Assembly: GCA_036380735.1 (NCBI GenBank)
Contig: DASVEE010000055.1
Location: forward strand, 124,001 to 188,000
Source: DASVEE01 sp036380735
GTDB taxonomy: Bacteria > Acidobacteriota > Thermoanaerobaculia > Gp7-AA8
Reading direction: 5' to 3'
DNA length: 64,000 bases
In this document: positions 34,973 through 42,510 of the stretch, one piece after another
How the letters are laid out: each line of letters begins with the position of its first letter
Numbering within the stretch: the stretch's first letter is position 1
Notes under the pieces: generated by a model
Databases searched by the model: none
The model's input: only the letters and a program-made list of their open reading frames with translations
What the model was told of the DNA's origin: nothing
Translations under genes and position numbers: made by a program

Positions 34973-35662
34973 ATGGATATGTCATGGGGTCATCTTTGGC
35001 AGGAGATGGGATTCGTCGGTAAAGCCGTCGTCATCGTCATGTTCCTGATGTCGGTCTATTCGCTGTGGGTCATGGTCGAGCGCTTCATCGTCTTCAGCAA
35101 GGCGAAGAACCAGTCGCTCAGGCTTCTCGGCGCCCTTTCCAACCTGCTCACCAAGAGCGACTACGCTTCGGCGATCGAAGTCACCAAGAAGTACAAGCAG
35201 AGCCACCTCGCGCGCGTCATCGCCGCCGGTCTGCTCGAGTTCGAGGCTTCGCGGCGCGACAAGCGCAACACCGATCCGGAGCTCGCGGTCGAAGCCGCCC
35301 GTCAGGGCATGGACCGCACGGCGATGATCACCGTCGCCGAGCTCAAAGAGAACCTCGGTGTGCTCGCCACCATCGGTGCGACCGCGCCGTTCGTCGGTCT
35401 GTTCGGCACCGTCATGGGCATCATTCGCGCGTTCGAAGGCATGGCCAAGTCGGGCGGCGGTATCGCCTCGGTCTCGGCTGGTATCGCAGAAGCGCTGCTC
35501 ACGACCGCCGGCGGCCTCCTCGTCGCCATTCCGGCCGTCTGGGCGTACAACTACTTCCAGAACCGCATCGACCGTTTCACGGTCGAGATGTCGAACTCCG
35601 GCTCTGAAATGTCGATCTATTTCATGAAGGAAGCGGGTGTCGGCAATGAGAAAGTCGGGTAG
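34973..35662 (+). CDS. ExbB/TolQ/MotA-type proton channel
   Basis: The 229-residue protein has three transmembrane segments (at about residues 15-35, 130-150 and 175-195) and the family signature LKENLGVLATIGATAPFVGLFGTVMGI. The GIAEALLTTAGGLLVAIPAVWAYN helix completes the channel. It forms the pentameric channel around an ExbD dimer. The start at 34973 follows AGGAGGG, and its end overlaps the first exbD by 17 bp. Confidence 0.94.
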   Translation: MDMSWGHLWQEMGFVGKAVVIVMFLMSVYSLWVMVERFIVFSKAKNQSLRLLGALSNLLTKSDYASAIEVTKKYKQSHLARVIAAGLLEFEASRRDKRNTDPELAVEAARQGMDRTAMITVAELKENLGVLATIGATAPFVGLFGTVMGIIRAFEGMAKSGGGIASVSAGIAEALLTTAGGLLVAIPAVWAYNYFQNRIDRFTVEMSNSGSEMSIYFMKEAGVGNEKVG

Positions 35663-36092
35663 CTCACTCTCGAAGCTGAGCACCGCGGCGATGAACTCCG
35701 ACATCAACGTCACACCTCTGGTGGACGTTGTGCTCGTGCTCCTGATCATCTTCATGGTCGTCACGCCCATGCTGCAGAAAGGCGTGCCGGTCAATCTGCC
35801 GGTGACCGAAGATCCGGAGAAGACGCCGGACACGGAGAAGCAGCTGCAAATCTCCGTCAAGGCGGACGGCAGCGTGTACCTCGGTCCGCTGGCCGTGCGT
35901 AAGGATCAGGTGCAGTCGGAGCTGGAAGCCATTCACGAGCGCACTCCCGACCGCGAAGTCGCGGTGAAGGGCGATCGACTGGTCAAGTACGGCGATGTGA
36001 TGGACGTCCTGAAAGCCTGCCGTGAGGTCGGCTTCAACAACGTCGGTCTCGTCACTCAGCCGAGGAAGGCCGGCAGCGATTCTGCCGTGTAG
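35646..36092 (+). CDS. ExbD/TolR family protein (first copy)
   Basis: The 148-residue protein has a short cytoplasmic N terminus, then SDINVTPLVDVVLVLLIIFM, the single transmembrane helix with the conserved Asp (VDVVLVL) that carries protons. A periplasmic domain ends near VGLVTQ. The start at 35646 lies inside the exbB end (17-bp overlap), so it is translationally coupled. Codons 18-38 are base-for-base identical to codons 11-31 of the next gene. Confidence 0.93.
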   Translation: MRKSGSSLSKLSTAAMNSDINVTPLVDVVLVLLIIFMVVTPMLQKGVPVNLPVTEDPEKTPDTEKQLQISVKADGSVYLGPLAVRKDQVQSELEAIHERTPDREVAVKGDRLVKYGDVMDVLKACREVGFNNVGLVTQPRKAGSDSAV

Positions 36093-36114
36093 TCAACCCT
36101 AAAGGAACTCACAG

Positions 36115-36528
36115 ATGCAGGTAGGTGGCAGTGGTTCAATGCGGTCCGACATCAACGTCACACCTCTGGTGGACGTTGTGCTCGTGCTCCTGATCATCTT
36201 CATGGTCATCACGCCGGTCGTGCAGATGGGGTACCTCGTGAAGGTGCCGCCGAAAGCGCCGGCGAACCTTCCGCCGTCGGCGGTGCAGGACCAGATCGTT
36301 CTGCGCCTCATGCCCGAAGGCCGCGTCCTCATCAACAAGGACGAGATGACTCTCAGCGAGTTCCCGAATCGCATTCGGGACATCCTGCGCGGCAACACGT
36401 CCAAGATGGTCTTCTTCTCCGGCTCGCGCGACGTCGACTACGACACGACGATGAAGTTCCTCGATCTCGCCCGCTCCGCCGGCGCGAAGAACATCGGCAT
36501 CATCGTCGAAGACGTTTCGACCCAGTAG
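36115..36528 (+). CDS. ExbD/TolR family protein (second copy)
   Basis: The 137-residue paralogue has the same transmembrane segment as the first copy but a diverged periplasmic domain (VPPKAPANLPPSAVQDQIVLR). Two ExbD genes after one ExbB recur in some Acidobacteriota, Myxococcota and Bacteroidota operons. A heterodimer in the ExbB pore is likely. AAGGAACT precedes the start. A bidirectional-looking hairpin with T-tract follows the stop. Confidence 0.93.
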   Translation: MQVGGSGSMRSDINVTPLVDVVLVLLIIFMVITPVVQMGYLVKVPPKAPANLPPSAVQDQIVLRLMPEGRVLINKDEMTLSEFPNRIRDILRGNTSKMVFFSGSRDVDYDTTMKFLDLARSAGAKNIGIIVEDVSTQ

Positions 36529-36540
36529 CCGGCGACGGAT

Positions 36541-37020
36541 TCAAACCTGAACGGCGGCGGCTTCGGCCGCCGCTTTCTTTTTGTCCAGCAGCCACGCGAC
36601 CACGGCATCGAGCGAGAGCCGTCCGCCGCCCGTCAGCACCAGCGCGAACGTCATCGCGAAGAGCGCCAGCGGCAGCTCGATCCCCTGCAACGCCGCGAAA
36701 AGCTTGCTCGCGCCCGGCTCCACACCGTACAACGCATCGCGCAACTGCACGACGAACGCCGCGACGAACATCGTGCATGCGAGGAGGAACGCATCGAGAC
36801 GCGTGAGCAGCCCGGCGATGAGGAGAAGCGCTCCGAAGACCTCGGCGTAGGCGGCGAGGTGCCCCAGGACGGCGGGGATCGCGTAGTTCTCGGCGATGCT
36901 GCCGGCGAAGGCGGCGGCGCCTCCGCTGCCGAAGACCTTCGGCCAGCCGTGGGGGAGGAAGATCAATCCCGCCGCAACCCGCAGCAGGAGGAGGGCGACG
37001 TCGGCGCTCCACTTCTTCAT
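36541..37020 (-). CDS. DoxX-family membrane protein
   Basis: The 159-residue protein (ATG 37020, GAGGAGCG upstream) has four transmembrane segments and the DoxX pattern: LLLLRVAAGLIFLPHGWPKVFG near the N terminus and HLAAYAEVFGALLLIAGLLTR in the middle. DoxX/DoxD-like proteins are membrane oxidoreductase or thiol-redox partners; exact function is unknown. Its 3' end contains the terminator of the convergent exbD operon: a GC stem whose C-rich strand encodes the Ala-rich tail AAAEAAAVQV. Confidence 0.85.
   Translation of the reverse strand: MKKWSADVALLLLRVAAGLIFLPHGWPKVFGSGGAAAFAGSIAENYAIPAVLGHLAAYAEVFGALLLIAGLLTRLDAFLLACTMFVAAFVVQLRDALYGVEPGASKLFAALQGIELPLALFAMTFALVLTGGGRLSLDAVVAWLLDKKKAAAEAAAVQV
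36554..36582 (+). terminator. Terminator of the tonB-exbBDD operon
   Basis: GCGGCGGC-TTCG-GCCGCCGC is followed by TTTCTTTTT, 26 nt after the second exbD stop. It lies within the DoxX coding sequence on the other strand. Confidence 0.9.
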
Positions 37021-37086
37021 CAGCGCTCCTCGCGGACGCTCGGAGAACGCGCGGCCGCTGCCGACCGTCTCCTTGCCCCGCTCGCT

Positions 37087-37824
37087 TTGTTCGTGTTGGT
37101 CTATCTTGCCACATTCGTCGGGCTCGCCTGGCTTGGGGTGGGGAATCCGTACTGGATGTCGCTCATCGCCGTGGCGCTGGCCAGCGTCCTCACCATCACG
37201 TTCGTCGACCGCGACTGGAACCTGGGGCTGGCCGCGCGGCCAGCCGTCGCGCTCAAAGACTTCGCCGGAGGGACGCTCGTGGCGGTGGCGCTCATCGCCG
37301 GCGCCGACGTGCTGATCCTGCTGTTCGGCGGGCTCCGCCACGGCCCGGGGACCGGCTTTCCGTGGCGGGAGCTGATCGTGATCTTCATCCCCGCCGTACT
37401 CCACGAAGAGCTGCTGTTCCGCGGCTACCCGTTCCAGAAGCTGTATCGCCGCTGGCCGCGCTTCACGCTGGTGGCGGTGGCGCTCGCCTTTGCCGTCGTG
37501 CACGCCGGCAACAGCAACGTCACGATGCTGGCGCTGCTCAACATCTTCCTCGGCGGGCTCCTGCTCGGACTGGCGTACGCCCTTCACCTCCGGCTGTGGT
37601 TCCCCATCGGATTGCATCTGGCGTGGAACCTGATGTCGGGCCCGGTGCTGGGCTACGAGGTCAGCGGCTATGTACCGGCGGCGACGCTGCTGACGGTGGT
37701 GGGGACGGGACCGCTGTGGCTGACCGGCGGCGCGTTCGGCATCGAAGGGAGTGCGTTGATGAGCCTGGCCGAGCTCGGCGGGATTGCGTTTCTGATGTGG
37801 AGAATGAAGCGGGGAGAACGATAG
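37087..37824 (+). CDS. CPBP (CAAX-like) intramembrane metalloprotease
   Basis: The frame has eight or so hydrophobic segments and the protease motifs: HEELLFRGYPFQKLYRR (EExxxR), FAVVHAGNSN and IGLHLAWN. It belongs to the Abi/CPBP family of intramembrane glutamate proteases. The start is uncertain: no ATG precedes the first transmembrane segment. I give the TTG at 37087 as the least bad choice, though GTG at 37093 or a codon further upstream overlapping the divergent DoxX start is possible. The last codons and the TAG stop lie in the family A element end GGGGAGAACGATAG, so its C-terminal residues RGER are repeat-derived. Confidence 0.8.
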   Translation: MFVLVYLATFVGLAWLGVGNPYWMSLIAVALASVLTITFVDRDWNLGLAARPAVALKDFAGGTLVAVALIAGADVLILLFGGLRHGPGTGFPWRELIVIFIPAVLHEELLFRGYPFQKLYRRWPRFTLVAVALAFAVVHAGNSNVTMLALLNIFLGGLLLGLAYALHLRLWFPIGLHLAWNLMSGPVLGYEVSGYVPAATLLTVVGTGPLWLTGGAFGIEGSALMSLAELGGIAFLMWRMKRGER

Positions 37825-37934
37825 GACATATGGGACGAATGGGACGAACGGGACCGGGACATGCGCCGGTCCTGTTGGTCCGATTTGTCCCGGCGGCTGG
37901 CCCCGAATACCATGACCGCCCCATACGTTCCCTA
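37811..37934. repeat. Family A inverted element
   Basis: The GGGGAGAACGATAGGACATA left end overlaps the CPBP stop codon. The arms are degenerate, and the core GGACCGGGACATGCGCCGGTCC is a perfect-ended palindrome. The right arm ends in CATACGTTCCCTA, mirroring the left terminus. Confidence 0.88.
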
Positions 37935-37960
37935 CCGTAGTCAAAGACGAAGGAGTCCCA

Positions 37961-39136
37961 GTGAAAGACATCGTGATCGTCGACGGCGCTCGCACGCCGA
38001 TGGCGGAGTACAACGGACATTTCAGCGACATCAGCGCGATCGACCTGGCGACGATCGCGGCGAAGGCGGCGCTCGAGCGCAGCGGCTTCTCGCCCGAAGA
38101 GATGGACCACGTGATCGTCGGCAACGCGCTGCAGACCTCGGGTGACGCCATCTACGGCGCGCGCCACGTCGGCCTCAAGGCCGGCGTGCCGAAGCAGGTC
38201 CCCGCGCTCACCGTGAACCGTCTCTGCGGCTCCGGCATCCAGTCGGTCGTCAACGCCGCCGAGCAGATCCTGCTCGACGAAGCCAAAACCGTCCTCGCCG
38301 GCGGCATGGAGAACATGTCGCAGGCGCCCCACGTCATCCGCGGCGCGCGCAAGGGCCTCAAGCTCGGGCAGACGTCGATGGAAGACTCGCTCATGGTGGC
38401 GCTGCTCGACACCTACGCCGGTCTCTACATGGCGCAGACGGCCGAGAACCTCGCGCGCAAGTACGAGATCTCCCGTCAGGAGCAGGACGAGTTCGCGCTC
38501 GGGAGCCAGCAGTGCGCCACGGACGCCACGAAAGCCGGACGCCTGGCGGAGGAGATCGTCCCCGTGCCGGTCGGCCGCAAGGGTGAGCTGATGAAAGAGG
38601 ACGACCACATGCGTCCGGACACGACCATGGAAGGGCTGGCCAAGCTCAAGCCGGCATTCTCCAAGGACGGCTTCGTCACCGCAGGCAACGCCAGCGGCAT
38701 CGTCGACGGCGCGGCCATGCTCGTCGTCACCTCTGAAGAGAATGCGAAGGCCAAGGGCGCCAGGGCGCTCGGCCGCATCAAGTCGTGGGGCATCTCCGGC
38801 TGCGACCCCGAGATCATGGGCATCGGCCCGGTCCCGGCGACGCACATCGCGCTGAAGAAGGCCGGCCTCTCGCTCGAGGACATCGACCTCATCGAGATCA
38901 ACGAAGCTTTCGCCGCGCAGATCCTGGCCGTCGTCAAGGAGCTGGGGATCGACCGCGAGAAGCTCAACGTCAACGGCGGCGCCATCGCCCTCGGGCACCC
39001 GCTCGCGGCGTCGGGCACGCGCATCCTCCTCTCGGTGCTGTACGAGCTGCGGCGCCGCAACAAGCAGTACGGCCTCGCCACGGCCTGCATCGGCGGCGGG
39101 CAGGGCATCGCGATGATCGTCGAGAGCCTCGCGTGA
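37961..39136 (+). CDS. Acetyl-CoA C-acetyltransferase (thiolase)
   Basis: The GTG start has GAAGGAG 8 bases upstream. The 391-residue protein carries the thiolase motifs: VNRLCGSGIQSV (nucleophilic Cys88), LIEINEAFAAQIL, NVNGGAIALGHPLAASGTRI (His) and CIGGGQGIAM (second Cys). Length and motifs fit biosynthetic or degradative short-chain thiolases, which interconvert acetyl-CoA and acetoacetyl-CoA. It could act with the hydroxybutyryl-CoA dehydrogenase and crotonases at 15-21 kb. The DedA-like gene follows after 52 bp. Confidence 0.95.
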   Translation: MKDIVIVDGARTPMAEYNGHFSDISAIDLATIAAKAALERSGFSPEEMDHVIVGNALQTSGDAIYGARHVGLKAGVPKQVPALTVNRLCGSGIQSVVNAAEQILLDEAKTVLAGGMENMSQAPHVIRGARKGLKLGQTSMEDSLMVALLDTYAGLYMAQTAENLARKYEISRQEQDEFALGSQQCATDATKAGRLAEEIVPVPVGRKGELMKEDDHMRPDTTMEGLAKLKPAFSKDGFVTAGNASGIVDGAAMLVVTSEENAKAKGARALGRIKSWGISGCDPEIMGIGPVPATHIALKKAGLSLEDIDLIEINEAFAAQILAVVKELGIDREKLNVNGGAIALGHPLAASGTRILLSVLYELRRRNKQYGLATACIGGGQGIAMIVESLA

Positions 39137-39188
39137 AATTGATGATTTCGATCGTGACCGGCATCAGCGCGAGGAGTGACTCGCGCTG

Positions 39189-39860
39189 ATGCCGAAGCGC
39201 ACCCTCATCAAAGTTGCGGTCGTGCTCCTCCTCGCCGCCGCCGTGGCGGTCGTGTGGTTCACGCCATTCCGGGAGCACCTCACGCGCGACAACGTGCGCG
39301 CGACCGTCGAGCAGTTCCGCGAGGTCTGGTACGGCCCGATCATCTTCATCGTGCTGTACGCGATCGGCTGCGTGTTCGGCATCCCGGCAACGGTGTTCGT
39401 GCTTTCGGCCGGCTTCATCTGGGGCTGGGTCCTCGGCGGCAGCTACGCCATGATCGGCGGCGTCCTCGGCGCGACCGCCTCCTTCAGCGTCGGCCGCTTC
39501 CTCGGCGAAGGGATGCTCGACCGCTTCGGCCGCGCCGGCCGCATCGTGGCGAAGCAGCTCGACCACGCCGGCTTCCGCTCCCTGCTGATCCTCCGCCTGA
39601 TCCCGCTGTTCCCCTTCGCGGTCATCAACTACGCCGCCGGCGTCGCCGGAGCCCGCCTCCTCGACTTCGTCCTCGCCACAGCCATCGGCCTGGCCCCGTC
39701 GAACTACGTCTTTGCATACTGTTCCGACGCCCTGTTCAACGGCACGCTGTCCGAGGGGGACGCCCTGAAACGGGTCTTCACGGTGGCCGCCCTGATGCTG
39801 GCGGTGGTGCTGATCCCCATCGCGTTGAAGCGGTTCGTCAGGGTGCCGCAGGGGCAATAG
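39189..39860 (+). CDS. TVP38/TMEM64 (VTT-domain) membrane protein
   Basis: The 223-residue protein has five to six hydrophobic segments and the VTT core: IGCVFGIPATVFVLSAGFIWG, GATASFSVGRFLG, then LLILRLIPLFPFAVINYAAG with the conserved R-x-P and N-Y-x-x-G residues. The family is related to DedA flippases, so lipid transport or membrane homeostasis is likely. The stop codon TAG lies in the first unit of a short family A array (GCAATAGGACGG). Confidence 0.88.
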   Translation: MPKRTLIKVAVVLLLAAAVAVVWFTPFREHLTRDNVRATVEQFREVWYGPIIFIVLYAIGCVFGIPATVFVLSAGFIWGWVLGGSYAMIGGVLGATASFSVGRFLGEGMLDRFGRAGRIVAKQLDHAGFRSLLILRLIPLFPFAVINYAAGVAGARLLDFVLATAIGLAPSNYVFAYCSDALFNGTLSEGDALKRVFTVAALMLAVVLIPIALKRFVRVPQGQ

Positions 39861-39883
39861 GACGGATAGGATCTATAGGACAA
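39855..39883. repeat. Family A array, short
   Basis: AATAGGACGGATAGGATCTAT spans the stop codon of the VTT gene. Only one arm is seen. Confidence 0.65.
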
Positions 39884-39925
39884 CGACCTCCTGTTCCGGC
39901 TTTACCCGAGGTAACGTATTGGCTG

Positions 39926-40393
39926 ATGTCTTCCACGTACCTCGATACCAGCGTGATCAGTTACCTCACCGCGCGGCCCAGCCGCGACATCGTCACGCTG
40001 GCGCACCAACAGATCACGCGCGACTGGTGGGATCGCTACCGGAAGAAGTTTGACTTCTACGTCTCTGAGCTGGTGCTCTTTGAAGCTGGTCGCGGCGACG
40101 CCGAGGCCGCGCGAGCGCGGCTGGAAATCGTCAGTGATCTGCCGGTGCTGCGCGTCAACCCGGCGGCCCGTGAGCTTGCGAACCAGATCTTTCGGGCGAC
40201 GACGCTACCCGACAAAGCTGCAGCCGACGCTCTGCATGTCGCGCTGGCGGCCGTGAACGGGTTGGACTTTCTGGTGACGTGGAACTGTACTCATATCGCG
40301 AACGGCGTCATAGTGAAGATCGTGAACGCCGTCTGCCGTGACGAAGGATATGAGCCCCCGATCGTTTGTACGCCTGAGGAGTTGATCCCATGA
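39926..40393 (+). CDS. PIN-domain ribonuclease, VapC-type toxin
   Basis: The 155-residue protein starts MSSTYLDTSVISYLTARPSR with the first PIN Asp at residue 7. Other acidic positions appear in SELVLFEAGRGD, DKAAADALHVALAAV and LVTWNCTHIAN, the usual PIN active-site spacing. It probably cleaves RNA. The downstream 62-residue gene overlaps by 4 bp (ATGA), giving a toxin-first toxin-antitoxin pair, the reverse of classical vapBC. The ribosome-binding site is weak, which suits low toxin expression. Confidence 0.85.
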   Translation: MSSTYLDTSVISYLTARPSRDIVTLAHQQITRDWWDRYRKKFDFYVSELVLFEAGRGDAEAARARLEIVSDLPVLRVNPAARELANQIFRATTLPDKAAADALHVALAAVNGLDFLVTWNCTHIANGVIVKIVNAVCRDEGYEPPIVCTPEELIP

Positions 40394-40578
40394 AGCCGAC
40401 TGAAGATCCCATCGTGGAAGAGACCCGGGCGGTCCGCCGTGAGCTGTCCGAGCGCTTCGGCGGCGATGTCGACGCGCTTTGCGATTTCCTTGCTTCGCTG
40501 GAGAAACAGCACGAGGATCGCCTGATCAACCTCCCAGGCAACCCGCCGCAAGCTGCGGCTGCGGCCGGGCGGCGCTGA
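40390..40578 (+). CDS. Putative antitoxin of the PIN toxin pair
   Basis: The 62-residue product begins MKPTEDPIVEETRAVRRELS, a start I have often seen for small genes attached to PIN-domain toxins in cyanobacteria and Acidobacteriota. It continues as an amphipathic helix (SERFGGDVDALCDFLASLEK) and a disordered, Ala-rich tail. The ATGA overlap with the toxin stop couples translation. No DNA-binding fold is evident, so autoregulation may work differently from VapB. Confidence 0.75.
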   Translation: MKPTEDPIVEETRAVRRELSERFGGDVDALCDFLASLEKQHEDRLINLPGNPPQAAAAAGRR

Positions 40579-40591
40579 CTTGGATTATTAG

Positions 40592-40622
40592 TCCTCTCCG
40601 TCCCCTAGGTCCTATTCGTCGG
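40592..40622. repeat. Family A fragment
   Basis: CTCTCCGTCCCCTAGGTCCTATTCG holds about three degenerate units after the antitoxin gene. Confidence 0.5.
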
Positions 40623-40646
40623 CAGGCCCCGACGTCTTCTCTCCGG

Positions 40647-40674
40647 TTGCACTCACTCTTGTGCATGTTAAACT
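40647..40674 (+). promoter_or_regulatory. Promoter of the M23 peptidase operon
   Basis: TTGCAC and TAAACT are 16 bp apart, and a TG lies one base before the -10 (extended -10). The predicted leader is about 30 nt. Confidence 0.55.
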
Positions 40675-40711
40675 GCCAGACCCCGCGTGAAGCTGCGCGG
40701 ACTCGGCTGCC

Positions 40712-41758
40712 ATGATCGAAATCCAGATTCATCCCAGCGACATTCGCCGTCGTGTGCGGTACTTCTTCTTCGACCGCCGTCGCGTCGTCGTGGGGATCAT
40801 CCTGTTGTCGCTGCTGCTCGCCGGGATCATCGGCTCGATGGCGGCTGCGCCGACGGTCATTCGCCGCGTCTATAAAACCAACTACCTCAACACGATGCGC
40901 CAGGAGCGCGACATCCAGAAGGAGCGGCTGCGCGAGAACGTCGTGCAGATGGGCTCTCTGGAGCGCAGCCTCGAGGAGCACCGCATCCGCGTCGAGAAGC
41001 TGATCGCCGTCTATGGGCTCGACCGCACCCTCGGGCAGGGCGGCTTCTCCACGCCCGACCGTGCGAGCGCCGACATGACGACGGGGCAGCTCGACGACGC
41101 CCGCCGCCGCGAGTTCTCCCTCAAGAACGCCATGCGCCGTCTCCAGGCGCAGCTCGACCTCCTCGCCCAGTACGAGGAAGCCAACGCCGAGATCGTCCGG
41201 CACACGCCGTCGATCCTGCCGGTGCCGCCCGACCAGTTCGTGCTCACGTCGCCGTTCGGCAACCGCGTCTCGCCCTTCACGCGCAGCACCGACTTCCACA
41301 AGGGGCTCGACCTCTCCGCGCCGACCGGTACCGCGATCTTCGCCGCGGCCGACGGCGTCGTCACCTTCGCCGGCCGCTACCCGATCTCGCAGAGCGTCGC
41401 GTGGTGGCGCTTCGGCAACGTCGTCGTCATCAACCACGCGGAGCGCTTCATCACCATCTACGCGCACTGCGACAGCGTCAAAGTGCAGTCCGGCCAGCGC
41501 GTCCGCGCGGGGGAGATCGTCGCCACCGTCGGCTCCACCGGCTGGAGCACCAACTCGCACCTCCACTACGAGATCCGCAGCGATCTCGAAAGCCCCGGTA
41601 CGTACGTCCCCGTCGATCCACGCATCTACATCCTGAATTACCAGTGGAACAACGAAGCGAGCCTGCTGATGCGGGCCCGCACGAGCAAGGACTACAAGAA
41701 TTTCGATCCGCTGCCTACGGCGTTCGTCGGATATGGGAATGGGAGGAAGGGAAGATGA
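40712..41758 (+). CDS. M23 (LytM-type) peptidoglycan endopeptidase
   Basis: The 348-residue protein has an N-terminal transmembrane anchor (VVVGIILLSLLLAGIIGSMA), a coiled-coil region (residues 60-165, rich in Arg/Glu/Leu), and a C-terminal M23 domain. Zinc ligands are in DFHKGLDLSAPTG (HxxxD) and SHLHYEIRS (HxH). LTSPFGNRVSPFTR precedes the domain. It probably hydrolyses peptide cross-links in the periplasm. The next gene overlaps by 4 bp and encodes a bactofilin-like protein, a recurrent partnership in cell-shape control. Confidence 0.92.
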   Translation: MIEIQIHPSDIRRRVRYFFFDRRRVVVGIILLSLLLAGIIGSMAAAPTVIRRVYKTNYLNTMRQERDIQKERLRENVVQMGSLERSLEEHRIRVEKLIAVYGLDRTLGQGGFSTPDRASADMTTGQLDDARRREFSLKNAMRRLQAQLDLLAQYEEANAEIVRHTPSILPVPPDQFVLTSPFGNRVSPFTRSTDFHKGLDLSAPTGTAIFAAADGVVTFAGRYPISQSVAWWRFGNVVVINHAERFITIYAHCDSVKVQSGQRVRAGEIVATVGSTGWSTNSHLHYEIRSDLESPGTYVPVDPRIYILNYQWNNEASLLMRARTSKDYKNFDPLPTAFVGYGNGRKGR

Positions 41759-42504
41759 CTGCAGCCGCCGATCGTGAACAGGCGAATTTCCCCACGATGA
41801 TCATCCCGCGCGGGACGGAGATCCGCGTCAACTCGCACGGGCAACTCTCGATCAAGACCCCCGGCAACCTCGTCATCCAGAACTCCGGCGTCTACTCCGA
41901 GATCGAATCGACCAACGGCTCGATCCGCATCGAGGAGAACGTCAACGTCGAAGCCGTCTCCATCCGCGCCGGACAGGCGTGCTTCATCCAGGGCACACTC
42001 ACCGCGTGGAAGGTGCACGCCAAGCGCATCTCCCTCGAGGACCGCGCCCGCGCCTTCATCATGCTGCAGGAGTCGGAGCACCTCGAGCTGGCCAAAGGCG
42101 CACGCCTCGTCGGCAACTTCTCGAACGAGAAGGAGCTCTTCTTCATGATGGGCAAGTTCAGTCCGCAGCTGAAGGAGCTGCCGGGCGCCGTCGACATGAC
42201 GCACGGCCAGCCTGTCGCCATCCCCGCGGCGACCGTGCCTACGCCGCCGCCCGCGCGTCCCGCTCCCACCGACGACGAGCACTGGCGCCTCGCGCAGTCG
42301 CTCATCGAGCGGGAGCTGACGCGCACCGACATCGCCCCCGGCGAGGTCGAGTCGCTGCGCGAGGTCGTCTACGGACTGCGCGAGAACAACCAGCAGCGCG
42401 TGAAGCTCGTCTACCGCGACGCCTTCGCCGAACTGCGCGGCCGCTCCGAGCCGCTCCGCCAGGCAGCCGAACATCTGGAACATTTCTTCGCCCGCTACGC
42501 ATAA
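41755..42504 (+). CDS. Bactofilin-like beta-helix protein
   Basis: The 249-residue protein starts at ATG 41755 (GGAGGAAGG upstream) overlapping the M23 stop. Residues 20-125 show a short-period hydrophobic pattern (GQLSIKTPGNLVIQNSG, SIRIEENVNVEAVSIRAG, then ACFIQGTLTAWKVHAKRISL), as in bactofilin beta-helices. A Pro-rich linker and a C-terminal helical region (about 170-249) follow, which is atypical for bactofilins, so the assignment is moderate. Pairing with an M23 peptidase supports a polymeric scaffold that localises cell-wall hydrolysis. Confidence 0.6.
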   Translation: MTAAADREQANFPTMIIPRGTEIRVNSHGQLSIKTPGNLVIQNSGVYSEIESTNGSIRIEENVNVEAVSIRAGQACFIQGTLTAWKVHAKRISLEDRARAFIMLQESEHLELAKGARLVGNFSNEKELFFMMGKFSPQLKELPGAVDMTHGQPVAIPAATVPTPPPARPAPTDDEHWRLAQSLIERELTRTDIAPGEVESLREVVYGLRENNQQRVKLVYRDAFAELRGRSEPLRQAAEHLEHFFARYA

Positions 42505-42510
42505 GAACGC

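Noticed and set aside
36541..38151. DoxX ORF extended to 536 residues
   Set aside because: The extension crosses the CPBP gene and a family A element. ATG 37020 has GAGGAGCG and begins a normal DoxX.
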